Assembly: GCF_029027585.1 (NCBI RefSeq)
Contig: NZ_CP093397.1
Span: 930,001 to 994,000, forward strand
From: Sulfurimonas sp.
GTDB taxonomy: Bacteria; Campylobacterota; Campylobacteria; Campylobacterales; Sulfurimonadaceae
Direction of reading: 5' to 3'
DNA: 64,000 nt
Translations under genes and position numbers: made by a program
Notes under the pieces: generated by a model
The model's input: only the letters and a program-made list of their open reading frames with translations
What the model was told of the DNA's origin: nothing
The model's database searches: none
Part shown: piece by piece, positions 1-9,450 of the stretch
How positions within the stretch are numbered: the stretch's first letter is position 1
Layout of the letters: each line of letters opens with the position of its first letter

Positions 1-1009
1 TTTCTGTAACTATAATTTCAGATATTTTTTTCTTTGACTCTTGTGTTTCCCATGGTAAAACAGGCAAGTTAATATCTGAAATGTATCTAATATATTTTTC
101 TTTAGAAAACTCTTCTGCTCTTCCATCATAACTATTTAACAAGGCCTTTATTTCAACCATTCTTCGTGGTTCTAAGTCTATATAGTAACCTCCACCACGA
201 ATATATATTAGTCTTGTAAGTCTAAAATATCTTATTGTATTGTCTGCATAATCTTTTAAATTATCTACATTTGAAAAATCTTGTAAAAAGTCATCTTTAT
301 AGCTTTTAACAAACTCTTTTTTTACTTTATGCTCTTTTATTTTTTCATATTTTTTTCTAAATTCTATTAAATATTTAGCTTGTGTTTCTAACTCTTTATA
401 GCTAGTTAATGTCTGAACAAATATCTCAAACTCTTCTCTTGATACACCTTTTTCTTTTAAATTATTTTCTTTACAGAGTTCATTAACTTTATTTATAAGT
501 TGTAAGCTTAAGATGAATGGTTTAATATTATAAATTGAACTATCAGAAAATTCTCTATCAACTGGATTTGGATATTGCCATTTTAAAAAACTTTTAAAAA
601 ACAATTCACCTAAATCATACGAGTCTGAAAGCAAATACTCTCCTAAAGATGTGATATAAACTTTAGCATCTACAATAGCAGCTAAACCCATTTTCTCTAA
701 AGTTTTGTATGAGTTTCTTCCCCTCATATCTGCACCAACATAGTTTTTAGATTCAAAAATATCTTTAGCTTCATCCATTGATATTTTTTTGTTTATATCT
801 TCTAATAAGTCTATTTGTTCTTGAGTTAATCCATTATAAAACTGAGTATTTCCAAATCCATAAAATCTATTTTTTATTAGACGGATTTGAAATTCTAACT
901 GAGTTTTTTTATTCCAAACTTCACCTTGCATCTCTTTAAGTGTAATGAGAAAATTTCTTAATCTTTCAGGATTTCTAAGTGTTGTAGAAATTGACCATAT
1001 TTTTTTCAT
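1..1009 (-). CDS. AlwI-family type II restriction endonuclease (3' end outside window)
   Basis: The frame is open from an ATG at 1009 to the left window edge, so the C-terminus is missing. The N-terminus reads MKKIWSISTTLRNPERL, followed by a WNKKTQ.EFQIRLIKNRFYGFGN block. I recognise this as the conserved start of the AlwI family, which recognises GGATC and cuts outside the site. The start is three bases past the stop of the preceding gene, behind AAAAGG. Gene order is methyltransferase, membrane protein, endonuclease, so the methyltransferase is made first. The family call is from memory of the signature. Cleavage specificity in this strain is inferred and may differ. Confidence 0.8.
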   Translation of the reverse strand, partial: MKKIWSISTTLRNPERLRNFLITLKEMQGEVWNKKTQLEFQIRLIKNRFYGFGNTQFYNGLTQEQIDLLEDINKKISMDEAKDIFESKNYVGADMRGRNSYKTLEKMGLAAIVDAKVYITSLGEYLLSDSYDLGELFFKSFLKWQYPNPVDREFSDSSIYNIKPFILSLQLINKVNELCKENNLKEKGVSREEFEIFVQTLTSYKELETQAKYLIEFRKKYEKIKEHKVKKEFVKSYKDDFLQDFSNVDNLKDYADNTIRYFRLTRLIYIRGGGYYIDLEPRRMVEIKALLNSYDGRAEEFSKEKYIRYISDINLPVLPWETQESKKKISEIIVTE

Positions 1010-1012
1010 AAC

Positions 1013-2371
1013 TTACCTTTTTGTCTGTCTTCGTATAGCAATCACGAAGTGATAAAGCACAAAACTTGCCAAAAGTTTATGCATAAACCATAAAAAACTA
1101 TAATTTTTAAATTCATTCTGTAATTTTAAATTTAAAAAATTAGCAAACTGATTAAATGAATTATAATCAACCATATAAGAATAGTATAAATTAAAGACTA
1201 ACATAATAGCTGTTATGTTAAATAATTTATTTTTAATTGACCCTAAGTATATTAAAAATAAAGATATACTATATGGGAAAATATGGTTATAATCGTTACT
1301 ACAATGTAAATTTAATATATTTAATAAAAATAAGCTTATTGCTAAAAACCACAACATACTTAAAAACCAATTTCTCCCAAAGTCTGATATATGCTCATTA
1401 ATTGAAAATATTAATTTATCTTGCCAATATACACCAGACTTAGTTTTTAATTCTTCCTTATACTTTTTCATCTCCATAACAAAAAAGTTATTTGCTTGTA
1501 TATAATCTTCTTGCTCATCTAAAACATACTTTAATTGTCTAAATGTATCCCGACTAGCGTTTATTTTCGAAATATTACCCCATAAAAATAAATTAAATTT
1601 TGCACCATCAAAAGATGTCTTGTCTATTGTAATACTTCCCGTAATCTCTTCAATATTAAAGTTATTAAAATAAGTATTTGCAAATTCTATTTTATGAAAT
1701 TTCAAATATTTTAATATTTTAATGTTATTGAATTGTATATAATCAGCTTTTTGAGATACTTTTTCCAAATAAAACTTTTCAACAACTATATTCTCTATTA
1801 TTAATGTTGATTTTTCAACAAGTTTTACATTATTCATATTTAAAACTTTAGTTTCTGACTTAATAAATTTACATTTCTCTAAGATACAATTTTGAAAAAT
1901 AAAGGTGCAAAATTTATTTTTTAAATTTGATATTTCACTATTAATTATCTTTGATTCTTGTATTTCTATAACACAACTATTATTTTCAATAAGACTTTGA
2001 TTAAATATAAAGAATTCCATATCATTTTTTATATTTATTGTTGAAGACTTAAATGTGCAATTATTAAACTCTAATTTATTTTTTACATAATTTTTTATTA
2101 TTACATCATCCAAAAATAAACATTCTTCAAAAGATACTTCATCCTTTTTATATTCTTCATTACTGAAATAAGGAAAAATATACTGATTTAATTGATTTTC
2201 TTCTAAACTATTGAATTTTTCCCAAAAAAACTCTATTTTATATTTGTCCCATTTTTCAAGAGTATCATCTATTTCATAGTCTTCATTTACCCATTCTTGC
2301 TTATCGCAATGAAATATACATAAATCATTTTCATATTTGCTGTAATCACAATTATGATGATTGCAAGTCAA
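1013..2371 (-). CDS. Zinc-ribbon, pentapeptide-like and membrane protein within the AlwI operon
   Basis: This 452-residue protein has three visible parts. Residues 3-22 hold Cys3, Cys8, Cys18 and His21, a small CxxxxC...CxxH zinc-binding knuckle. Residues about 80-270 are short strand-like units with repeated aromatic and asparagine positions (such as FNNCTF and FDGAKFNLFL), like a degenerate pentapeptide beta-helix. The linker DTFRQLKYVLDEQEDYIQAN leads to about three or four hydrophobic segments (about residues 335-450). It begins with TTG overlapping the methyltransferase TGA by four bases and ends three bases before the endonuclease ATG, so it sits inside the restriction operon. Function is unknown. 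It could be a membrane-linked partner of the restriction system or an unrelated passenger. Confidence 0.7.
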   Translation of the reverse strand: MTCNHHNCDYSKYENDLCIFHCDKQEWVNEDYEIDDTLEKWDKYKIEFFWEKFNSLEENQLNQYIFPYFSNEEYKKDEVSFEECLFLDDVIIKNYVKNKLEFNNCTFKSSTINIKNDMEFFIFNQSLIENNSCVIEIQESKIINSEISNLKNKFCTFIFQNCILEKCKFIKSETKVLNMNNVKLVEKSTLIIENIVVEKFYLEKVSQKADYIQFNNIKILKYLKFHKIEFANTYFNNFNIEEITGSITIDKTSFDGAKFNLFLWGNISKINASRDTFRQLKYVLDEQEDYIQANNFFVMEMKKYKEELKTKSGVYWQDKLIFSINEHISDFGRNWFLSMLWFLAISLFLLNILNLHCSNDYNHIFPYSISLFLIYLGSIKNKLFNITAIMLVFNLYYSYMVDYNSFNQFANFLNLKLQNEFKNYSFLWFMHKLLASFVLYHFVIAIRRQTKR

Positions 2372-3381
2372 CGCTCGACCTTCACAAAAAATACTCTCTC
2401 TTTATTATCATCATGCTTACTTTTACCAGTTGTAAATGCCTTATAGTCTTTCTCAAAAACTTTTACTTTCCCTCGTCTTGACATAGATTTTATTATCTCT
2501 TCATCAGATATTTTTGCATTACTTCTAGAGTTACCTCTATCACCCATGTTGTTGTATGAGAGCAAGATATATTTACATTTTGCATTTATTATCAAGTCAT
2601 CAAAACTATCGGCTGCACTTTTAAGTGAGTATTCACTTTTGATTTTGGAACGGTCAAACTTTTTTGCTACTCCAAAAACTTCTGGTTTTTTCCATTGTGT
2701 TAAGTTTTCAAGTAGATGGTAAGTATCACAATATTGTCTTGAATTATAGGGAGGGTCTAAATAAAGCACATCACATTCTATATCTCGTATGAGCATATTA
2801 GCATCTATATTATGAACTTCATTTCTTCTATTTTTATCCAAATCTATATCTAGCATCTTCATCTCGAACTTTTGCTCTCGTATCTCTTTTTTTATGTAAG
2901 CATCATAATGCCCAACAGTATTTGCTATGCGGTCAATAGAATAGTTAAGCGAGGTTAAAAGTATATGTTTTTCTTTTAAGTTTATAGCATCTTCTAAAAA
3001 AAATCTTTTTATCTCTTCTCTTATAAAACCGATTTTTTTTGCAATCTTTTTTGAAAAATATCTTCCGCCGAAGTTTTTAGAAAAGTAGTTCTCTCTTGAG
3101 GTCGTAGATGCGTTAAACTCTTTTATGATTCTTTGTAACTTAGTCTCATCAAAATCTTCATAATTTAAAAAAGCATTTAGAGATACAAAGTTTTGATAGA
3201 GTAAGTCATTGGAGATTATCTTTTTATTTTTATCGTTAAAGTATGAACTAACTACACCCGTTCCTGAAAATATATCACAAAATGAGTCAAACTCTCCAAC
3301 TTCTTTTTTTATGATGTCATCTATAAAATCAAGTATTGAATTTTTGTTACCAAGGTATCTTCGTTGCGATATTTTGTACAA
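2368..3381 (-). CDS. D12-class adenine-specific DNA methyltransferase
   Basis: This enzyme transfers a methyl group from S-adenosylmethionine to N6 of adenine, most likely protecting the site cut by the AlwI-type enzyme downstream. Visible motifs are RRYLGNK near the N-terminus, the SAM-binding FSGTG at 38-42 and the catalytic DPPY at 209-212 in the context LDPPYNSRQY. The length of 337 residues suits the D12 class. The chosen start is TTG at 3381 because AAAAAGGAAAATTT lies directly upstream and translation gives MYKISQRRYLG, the expected N-terminus. GGATC is asymmetric and has an adenine on each strand, so full protection normally needs a second methyltransferase activity, and only one is seen here. 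It lies 25 bases after bioF. Confidence 0.85.
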   Translation of the reverse strand: MYKISQRRYLGNKNSILDFIDDIIKKEVGEFDSFCDIFSGTGVVSSYFNDKNKKIISNDLLYQNFVSLNAFLNYEDFDETKLQRIIKEFNASTTSRENYFSKNFGGRYFSKKIAKKIGFIREEIKRFFLEDAINLKEKHILLTSLNYSIDRIANTVGHYDAYIKKEIREQKFEMKMLDIDLDKNRRNEVHNIDANMLIRDIECDVLYLDPPYNSRQYCDTYHLLENLTQWKKPEVFGVAKKFDRSKIKSEYSLKSAADSFDDLIINAKCKYILLSYNNMGDRGNSRSNAKISDEEIIKSMSRRGKVKVFEKDYKAFTTGKSKHDDNKERVFFVKVER

Positions 3382-3406
3382 AAATTTTCCTTTTTAATTT
3401 GACATA

Positions 3407-4504
3407 TTATTTGATTATTTTAGTCAGTTCTTTACATAGAGCTATTAGCTCTACTTCACTCTGACCAAGTCTTGCGATTAGTCTAACTATTGCACTCTTT
3501 ACTGTTGGCTGACGAATGCCACCTATTGCATAGCCACTCTTTAGCATTTCATCTTTTATCTCTATCACTTTTTCATTGTCACCTATCATTATTGGAACGA
3601 TTAAACCATCAACTTTAACACCTAGTTCTTGTAAAACTATCATCTGTCTTAGTCTGATTTCATCTTTTATAATTTCTTTATTTTTTAGTATATATTTTAA
3701 AGCATTATGAGCGAGTAGAGTGTCATAAAGAGAAAGTGAAGTTGCATAGATGATAGGTTTCCCACGGTTTATAAGATACTCTATTATATGCTTAGATGCT
3801 AAGATAAACGCACCAAAACTTCCATAAGCTTTTCCAAGAGTTCCCATTTTTATATGGTTAGGTTTTATCTCAATGTTATATAGGTCAAAAACTCCCATCA
3901 AGCTATCTCCAACAACTCCACTACTATGTGCTTCATCAACTATGAGTATAGCATCTGCACTATCACAAATTTCAAAAACTTCTATCTCTACTAAATCTCC
4001 ATCCATTGAGTAGATGCCCTCAACTGCTACTATTTTCCTCGAAGCATCTGAAGACTCTAGCATCTGAGTTAAATCTTGCATATCGTTATGCTTAAAAAAC
4101 TGAACTTTTATGCCATTTAGTCTAGATGCCAATACTCCAGATGCATGATATAACTCGTCCATAAAAAGTTCATCGCCACTTCTTACAAGAGCCTCAATAA
4201 GTGCTATATTTGCATTAAATCCACTCCCTAAAATCACTCCGCTCTTAAAACCATTTGCCTCACAAAGAGCATCTTCAAAATCTTTATGAATTTGATGATA
4301 ACCATTTACTAAAAGAGAGGCTTTTGAACTGTGAAAAGGCTCATTAGATAATGCCTCACAAGTTTGTTTATGAAGTTCTTTATTATGCGAAAGTCCTAGG
4401 TAGTCATTAGATGCAAAATCTAAAATATCATTGTCAACTACTTCTCTTGTACGAAATCTTCTTGATTTTTTTAGTGCTTTTATCTCATTTTCATAGTAGT
4501 TCAT
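3407..4504 (-). CDS. bioF: BioF-like PLP-dependent acyl-CoA:amino acid synthase (8-amino-7-oxononanoate synthase)
   Basis: This alpha-oxoamine synthase of 365 residues most likely condenses pimeloyl thioester with alanine in biotin synthesis. Family motifs are the DFASNDYLGLS start (residues 29-39), VDEAHSSGVVG (189-199) with the cofactor-binding Asp190, and GTLGKAYGSFGAF, where Lys225 would form the Schiff base. The start overlaps the stop of maf by four bases, so the two are translationally coupled. It is slightly shorter than E. coli BioF. 2-amino-3-ketobutyrate ligase is a related alternative, but the TLGKAYGSFGAF block fits BioF better. Confidence 0.85.
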   Translation of the reverse strand: MNYYENEIKALKKSRRFRTREVVDNDILDFASNDYLGLSHNKELHKQTCEALSNEPFHSSKASLLVNGYHQIHKDFEDALCEANGFKSGVILGSGFNANIALIEALVRSGDELFMDELYHASGVLASRLNGIKVQFFKHNDMQDLTQMLESSDASRKIVAVEGIYSMDGDLVEIEVFEICDSADAILIVDEAHSSGVVGDSLMGVFDLYNIEIKPNHIKMGTLGKAYGSFGAFILASKHIIEYLINRGKPIIYATSLSLYDTLLAHNALKYILKNKEIIKDEIRLRQMIVLQELGVKVDGLIVPIMIGDNEKVIEIKDEMLKSGYAIGGIRQPTVKSAIVRLIARLGQSEVELIALCKELTKIIK

Positions 4505-5046
4505 AAAAATGCCTTTAGTAGTTCAACATTTAATCCCATCGCCGTACTCTCATAGCCTCGTACTTCTTTTATGTATGATTTACAAAAACCTTCAACCATA
4601 CAAGCACCAGCTTTTCCTCTCCACTCTCCATTTCGTAAATACTTCTCTAAATCATCTTTATCAAACTCACTAAAAAGATAATCAGTTTGTGAAATATCTA
4701 TAATTTTTTTATGTTTTGAGTGGTAAATCATGCAAGTTACGATGCTAGTAATACTTCCGCTTTGAGTCATCAAAATCTCTCTTGCACTTTCAAGTGAGTT
4801 AGCTTTTCTAAGTATTTTATTATCTGCAGTTACAACTGTATCTGCCACTAAAAGAGGATAATCCTCAATTCCAAAAGCTTCTATATTTACTTCATATTTT
4901 CCTAAAGTTGCTTGATATACAAAGTTTTTAGGGCTAGATGCGATGATGGAATCTTCATCAAATTCTTTTGATTCTTGTAAAAACTCAATACCGGCTTTTT
5001 TTAAAAGCATCGCACGAGTGTATGAGGAAGAGGCAAGTCGTATCAT
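4501..5046 (-). CDS. maf: Maf-like nucleoside triphosphate pyrophosphatase
   Basis: This is a 181-residue Maf-family protein. Known members hydrolyse non-canonical or modified nucleoside triphosphates to monophosphates. The N-terminus IRLASSSYTRAMLLKKAGI matches the family phosphate-binding S-S-x-x-R start, and YPLLVADTVV is the conserved ADTVV block. It lies between the CopD-like gene (one base gap) and bioF (four-base overlap) in the alaS operon. The older name, septum formation inhibitor, comes from Bacillus; pyrophosphatase is the better-supported activity. Confidence 0.85.
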   Translation of the reverse strand: MIRLASSSYTRAMLLKKAGIEFLQESKEFDEDSIIASSPKNFVYQATLGKYEVNIEAFGIEDYPLLVADTVVTADNKILRKANSLESAREILMTQSGSITSIVTCMIYHSKHKKIIDISQTDYLFSEFDKDDLEKYLRNGEWRGKAGACMVEGFCKSYIKEVRGYESTAMGLNVELLKAFL

Positions 5047-5047
5047 T

Positions 5048-5530
5048 TTAAAGTACTGAAGAAAAGTAAGAACCTATAAATATAGCCGTTACACCAAGCA
5101 AAATATTTAGAGGTACCATATATTTACCTATGAGTTCTAATTGGTTTTTCGCAAGAACAAAATCTCCATTATTAAGAGCTTTTTCTGCTTTATTTCTTCG
5201 TCTAATCATAAGACCTAGATTAAGAAACATTATTGTCCAAATACCCTCTTTTGCGTAGGCGAAGAGTTTGAATTCACTATCTGAAATTGAGTAGCCTTTT
5301 ATCATAAATATGGCTGTAAAAAGGAGAAGTAATACAAAGGGAGCAGCGATGCAAAAGAGTCTCTTTAGTGCATCTGCTATTCTCTCTAGTCTTTTGTGTG
5401 GTGATTCTATTTTTATAAATGATGGATGAGCGGCGTAACGCATAGCTATCATACCACCAACCCATACAACAGCTGAGATAACATGTAAAAAAACTATAAA
5501 AGTTTTGTATTCAGCAAAGATTTCCTGCAT
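5048..5530 (-). CDS. CopD-like four-helix integral membrane protein
   Basis: This 160-residue membrane protein has about four hydrophobic helices. The first contains FLHVISAVVWVGGMIAMRYA, with the histidine and W-x-G-G pattern of the CopD and related haem- or copper-associated membrane families. A basic loop (RRRNKAEKAL) separates the last two helices. The gene starts one base inside the end of alaS and ends one base before maf. The substrate is not known, and copper binding is only a family-level guess. Confidence 0.65.
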   Translation of the reverse strand: MQEIFAEYKTFIVFLHVISAVVWVGGMIAMRYAAHPSFIKIESPHKRLERIADALKRLFCIAAPFVLLLLFTAIFMIKGYSISDSEFKLFAYAKEGIWTIMFLNLGLMIRRRNKAEKALNNGDFVLAKNQLELIGKYMVPLNILLGVTAIFIGSYFSSVL

Positions 5531-8118
5531 TAAGAAAGTACCTCTGTTATGTATGCAAGTGCTTGTGTTTTTGCATCTGGAAGTTTAGTTTTATCTTTTC
5601 CACCAGCTTGTGCAAAGTCAGGACGACCGCCACCACCACCACCAAGGATTGGGGCAATTTTTTTAATCCAATCTCCAGCTTTAGCATCTGCACCTTTAAC
5701 ACCAGCAGCTATAAGAACTTTATCCCCTTTAACTTGAAAAAGCATTGCACAAAGTTTTTCATTTTGGTTTTTAAGTTCATCTATCTTTTCTTTTATATCT
5801 CCAGATGGAAGTTCTTCAACAACAACAGCTACACCGTTTACTTCATTTGAAGTTATTTCAACTTTCACACTTTCCAAAGACTCTTTAAGCTCTGTTTTTA
5901 ACTCTATTATGTTTGACTTTAGTCTTGAAATCCCAGCCATAATATCTAGGTTTTTTACTTCAGCCTCAACGCGTTTTATCATAACTCTTTGCTCACAAAA
6001 ATGCTCATACGCAGCGTGACCAACAACAGCCTCTATGCGTCTAACACCCGCAGAAACTCCACTCTCTTTTGTAATGATAAATGAACCAATATTTGCACTA
6101 TTATCAACATGAACACCACCACAAAACTCAACTGAAGCATCTGAGAAACTTACAACACGAACTTCATCGCCATACTTCTCGCCAAACTGAGCTTTTGCTC
6201 CTGACTTTTTAGCATCTTCTATGCACATAACTTCTGTTTTTGCAGGGATAGCTCTTAAAACATCACGATTTACTCTTGTTTCTATCTCTACTAACTCTTC
6301 ATGTGTTAAAGCTTTTGGATGAGAAAAGTCAAACCTAAGTCTCTTGTCTTCTACAAGTGAACCTGCTTGAGAAATATGTTCACCTAAAACATCGTATAAA
6401 ATAGCATGTAAAAGATGAGTCGCTGAGTGATGTTTAATGATTTCTGTTCTTGAAATATCAACTGTTGCTTCAACTACATCTCCAACTTTTAGAGTTTTAC
6501 TAAGAGTGATTTGTGAAAGATTTAAGCCGAAAAATTTTCTAGTATCTTCTACTTTAGCAAAACCTTCTAACTCTCCGCTATCTCCCATCTGTCCACCACT
6601 CTCTGCATAAAATGGAGTTGTATCTAAAAGAACCCAACCGCTCTCACCTACTTGAAGTATATCAGCATGTTTAAATTGTGCATCTAAGAGTGCTAATACT
6701 TCTCCAGAATGAGCTAAAAATTCATAACCAACAAAAGTGTTTTCAGCAAATTTTTCTAAAAGTTCTTTAAAATCTCCATGTGCTTGAGAATCTCCACTAC
6801 CTTTCCAAGCAGCTTTTGCACGAGTTCTTTGTTCAAGCATCAACTCTTCAAATTTTGCAGAATCTAAATCTAGGTTTTTACCCTTAAGCATATCTTCTGT
6901 TAGGTCTAGTGGAAAACCAAAAGTATCGTAAAGTTTAAAAGCAACCTCACCACTAAAAATATACCCCAGGGTACTCTCTCTGTCTTCGACATTCACCTTG
7001 TCTTTTGTATTTTTTAACTCTTCTTCAAAAAGCTCTATTCCTGACTCAATAGTCTTAAAAAATCTAGCTTCTTCAAGTTGAATTTGTTCTTTTACTACAT
7101 TTGCTTTTGTGATTAGGTAGTCATACTCTCCACCCATAATCTCTACAACACTATCAACAAGTTTGTACATAAAAGCTTCTCTAAATCCAAGAAGATAACC
7201 ATGTCTTACAGCACGACGCAAGATGCGACGAAGCACATAACCACGACCTTCATTTGAGAAGTTTATTCCTTGAGCTAAAAGAAAAAGTGCCGTTCTAATA
7301 TGGTCAGCGATAACTCTATATGAAGCTCCTGTTGCGTACTTATACTCTTTACCTATAAGAGTTTGTACCTTGTTTATGATTGGCATAAAAAGTGATGAGT
7401 CATAGTTAGAACGCTTACCTTCTTTTATGGCAACAACTCTTTCAAGTCCCATACCGGTGTCAATAGAAGGTTTTGGAAGTGGAGTCATTGAGCCATCTGA
7501 TGATTTATCATACTGCATAAAAACAAGATTCCAAATCTCTAAAAATCTATCGCCTTCTCCACCAAGATAATCTTCTTTGCCATTAAAGTGTTCTTCACCT
7601 TGATCATAAAAAATCTCAGAACATGGTCCACACGCTCCTGTATCTCCCATAGACCAAAAGTTATCTGCATCTCCTAGTCTTAAAATCTTATCTGCTGGAA
7701 CATGTTTTTTCCAAAGTTTTTCAGCTTCATCATCACTCTCATGAACTGTTACCCAAAGCTTATCAACAGGAAGTTTAATAACCTCAGTCAAAAATTCCCA
7801 AGCATAGTCAATCGCTTCTTCTTTAAAGTAATCTCCAAAGCTAAAGTTTCCTAGCATCTCAAAAAATGTATGATGCCTAGCAGTATGCCCAACATTTTCC
7901 AAGTCATTATGCTTTCCACCCGCTCTTAAACATGTTTGACATGACGATGCTCTTGGGTTTGTAGGTCGTGGAACTTCACCTGTAAAAATCGACTTAAAAG
8001 GTACCATTCCTGCATTGTTAAACAAAAGTGTTGCATCTTCTGGCACTAAAGGTGCAGATGCTACTCGTTCATGATTTTTTGACTCAAAATATTTTAAATA
8101 CTCTTCTCTAATGTCCAT
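5530..8118 (-). CDS. alaS: Alanyl-tRNA synthetase
   Basis: AlaS charges tRNA-Ala with alanine. The 862-residue length is normal. The class II catalytic core begins [17 protein letters not shown], and the [16 protein letters not shown] block is typical of AlaRS. The editing domain carries HHSATHLLH and CGGVHV, whose His and Cys residues bind zinc and clear mischarged serine or glycine. A C-terminal DHHA1 domain ends with the glycine-rich [15 protein letters not shown]. It is the first gene of the alaS, copD-like, maf, bioF run, with a 118-base upstream gap shared with the divergent flagellin gene. Confidence 0.97.
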   Translation of the reverse strand: MDIREEYLKYFESKNHERVASAPLVPEDATLLFNNAGMVPFKSIFTGEVPRPTNPRASSCQTCLRAGGKHNDLENVGHTARHHTFFEMLGNFSFGDYFKEEAIDYAWEFLTEVIKLPVDKLWVTVHESDDEAEKLWKKHVPADKILRLGDADNFWSMGDTGACGPCSEIFYDQGEEHFNGKEDYLGGEGDRFLEIWNLVFMQYDKSSDGSMTPLPKPSIDTGMGLERVVAIKEGKRSNYDSSLFMPIINKVQTLIGKEYKYATGASYRVIADHIRTALFLLAQGINFSNEGRGYVLRRILRRAVRHGYLLGFREAFMYKLVDSVVEIMGGEYDYLITKANVVKEQIQLEEARFFKTIESGIELFEEELKNTKDKVNVEDRESTLGYIFSGEVAFKLYDTFGFPLDLTEDMLKGKNLDLDSAKFEELMLEQRTRAKAAWKGSGDSQAHGDFKELLEKFAENTFVGYEFLAHSGEVLALLDAQFKHADILQVGESGWVLLDTTPFYAESGGQMGDSGELEGFAKVEDTRKFFGLNLSQITLSKTLKVGDVVEATVDISRTEIIKHHSATHLLHAILYDVLGEHISQAGSLVEDKRLRFDFSHPKALTHEELVEIETRVNRDVLRAIPAKTEVMCIEDAKKSGAKAQFGEKYGDEVRVVSFSDASVEFCGGVHVDNSANIGSFIITKESGVSAGVRRIEAVVGHAAYEHFCEQRVMIKRVEAEVKNLDIMAGISRLKSNIIELKTELKESLESVKVEITSNEVNGVAVVVEELPSGDIKEKIDELKNQNEKLCAMLFQVKGDKVLIAAGVKGADAKAGDWIKKIAPILGGGGGGRPDFAQAGGKDKTKLPDAKTQALAYITEVLS

Positions 8119-8197
8119 CTATTATTCTCTTTTATAAAATTAAGCGATTATATCTAAAACAGTTTTAATCTTTTATATTTTCTAAGTTAAAAAGATG

Positions 8198-8203
8198 TAT
8201 ACT
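8198..8203 (+). promoter_or_regulatory. Probable sigma-70-type -10 box for the flagellin gene
   Basis: TATACT at this position follows an A/T-tract region and lies about 34 bases before the flagellin ATG, a good fit to a housekeeping -10 box. I could not find a sigma-28 (TAAA...CGATAT) or sigma-54 (GG-N10-GC) element at the right spacing. A ribosome-binding AAAGGA precedes the start codon. Confidence 0.5.
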
Positions 8204-8236
8204 GTACTAATGTAACCTAAATCCAAAGGATTTTTT

Positions 8237-9016
8237 ATGAATGTTTCAAACACAAATGCCCTAGCAAACTCAAGCATAAACCTTAACTCAAACCTAACTA
8301 AACTATCTTCAGGTTCACGAATAAATAGTGCCGCAGATGATGCTTCAGGCATGTCTATTGCGGATAAAATGTCTGCTCAAGTTCGTGGTTTAGGTCAAGC
8401 AATACAAAATACTAACAATGCAATAGGTATGGTTCAAATAGCAGATGGAGCTATGCAAGAGTATTCAAATATACTCAATGACATAAGAGAATTAACACTC
8501 AAAGCATCTAATGGTATTATGAATCGTAGCAACAGAAGTATTATACAAAATGAGATAGATAAACTTCTCTCTTCTGCAAACAATATTGTAAATACAACAT
8601 CATACAACGGCATAAATATACTTCAAGAAAAAGGCGAATTTTCATTTCAAACAGGTGCAAATGCTGGAGAAGAAATTCATATAGACTTTGGCAATGCCTC
8701 TTCAATCCTTCCTTCAGTAGATGTTTTAGATAGTAGTAAGATAGAAGATAGTTTAAAAAATATTGATAAAGCTTTGGAATCTGTAGGTTTAATCATGAGT
8801 AACTTAGGTGCTGGGCAAAATGCTTTAGAATCAAATGTAAGAAATATATCTGTTTCAAGAATAAACATAGCCTCAGCAGAGTCACAAATCAGAGATTTGG
8901 ACTTTGCACAAGAGAGTGCAAATTTTAATAAGAACAAAATTTTAGATCAAACTGGTGTCTTTGCTCTTGCTCAAAAAAATGTAGTCCAAGCAAATATTTT
9001 AAAACTATTTCAATAG
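8237..9016 (+). CDS. Short flagellin
   Basis: This flagellin-family protein of 259 residues consists almost only of the conserved D0/D1 parts. The N-terminal half has NLTKLSSGSRINSAADDASGMSIADKM, abbreviated here as the SSGSRINSAADDASG block. The C-terminal half has SAESQIRDLDFAQESANF and ends VQANILKLFQ, the usual flagellin tail. The variable central domain is nearly absent. No chaperone, cap or other flagellar gene is next to it; it stands divergent from alaS and convergent with the DUF523 gene, overlapping it by seven bases. It may be a minor flagellin or an extra copy separate from the main flaA/flaB locus. Confidence 0.88.
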   Translation: MNVSNTNALANSSINLNSNLTKLSSGSRINSAADDASGMSIADKMSAQVRGLGQAIQNTNNAIGMVQIADGAMQEYSNILNDIRELTLKASNGIMNRSNRSIIQNEIDKLLSSANNIVNTTSYNGINILQEKGEFSFQTGANAGEEIHIDFGNASSILPSVDVLDSSKIEDSLKNIDKALESVGLIMSNLGAGQNALESNVRNISVSRINIASAESQIRDLDFAQESANFNKNKILDQTGVFALAQKNVVQANILKLFQ

Positions 9017-9450
9017 TTTAGTTCGTCTTTTATTTTTATAGTTGTATATTCTTTTAAAAAGATTTCCGCAGCAATCCCGTTGCCAAGATTAACCACTTCT
9101 TTTTCTTTATTCATTATCGGTGTAGTTGCATAACCACAACTTGGGCTTTTAGATTTTAGAACTATGGCATCTGCATCTGGATAAAGTTTTATAAATGAGT
9201 TTATTTCATCTTTTAAAAGTTGCGTTACATCTTTGTTCGTATTATCTGTAATAATTCTATGTTTGGCATCTAGCTTGACTACACTTATCTTCTCTCTTGG
9301 AGTTCCAAAAACTTGTGCTTCTGGACAAAAAGGAATGATTTCATAATCTTTAAACTTTTTTACTATGGCATCTATGCCTTTTGTTCTACCATCATAACGA
9401 CACAGATGCCCGAGCAAACAAGCAGAAATGATTACTTTTTTTTTACTCAT
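9010..9450 (-). CDS. DUF523 protein, TudS-like candidate thiouracil desulfurase
   Basis: This 146-residue DUF523 protein shows the family pattern: CLLGHLCRYDG at 11-21, FCPEAQVFGTPR at 41-52 and SPSCGYATTP at 102-111. Cys11, Cys42 and Cys105 are spaced like the three cysteines that hold a [4Fe-4S] cluster in TudS, a DUF523 enzyme known to convert 2-thiouracil to uracil. Cys17 is a further conserved cysteine. Whether this protein has that activity is inference from the family. It lies directly after the aldehyde dehydrogenase gene with no gap. Confidence 0.75.
   Translation of the reverse strand: MSKKKVIISACLLGHLCRYDGRTKGIDAIVKKFKDYEIIPFCPEAQVFGTPREKISVVKLDAKHRIITDNTNKDVTQLLKDEINSFIKLYPDADAIVLKSKSPSCGYATTPIMNKEKEVVNLGNGIAAEIFLKEYTTIKIKDELNY

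Noticed and set aside
5549..5850. Plus-strand open frames opposite alaS
   Set aside because: They mirror the glycine-rich end of alaS, giving proline-rich products, with no start signals.
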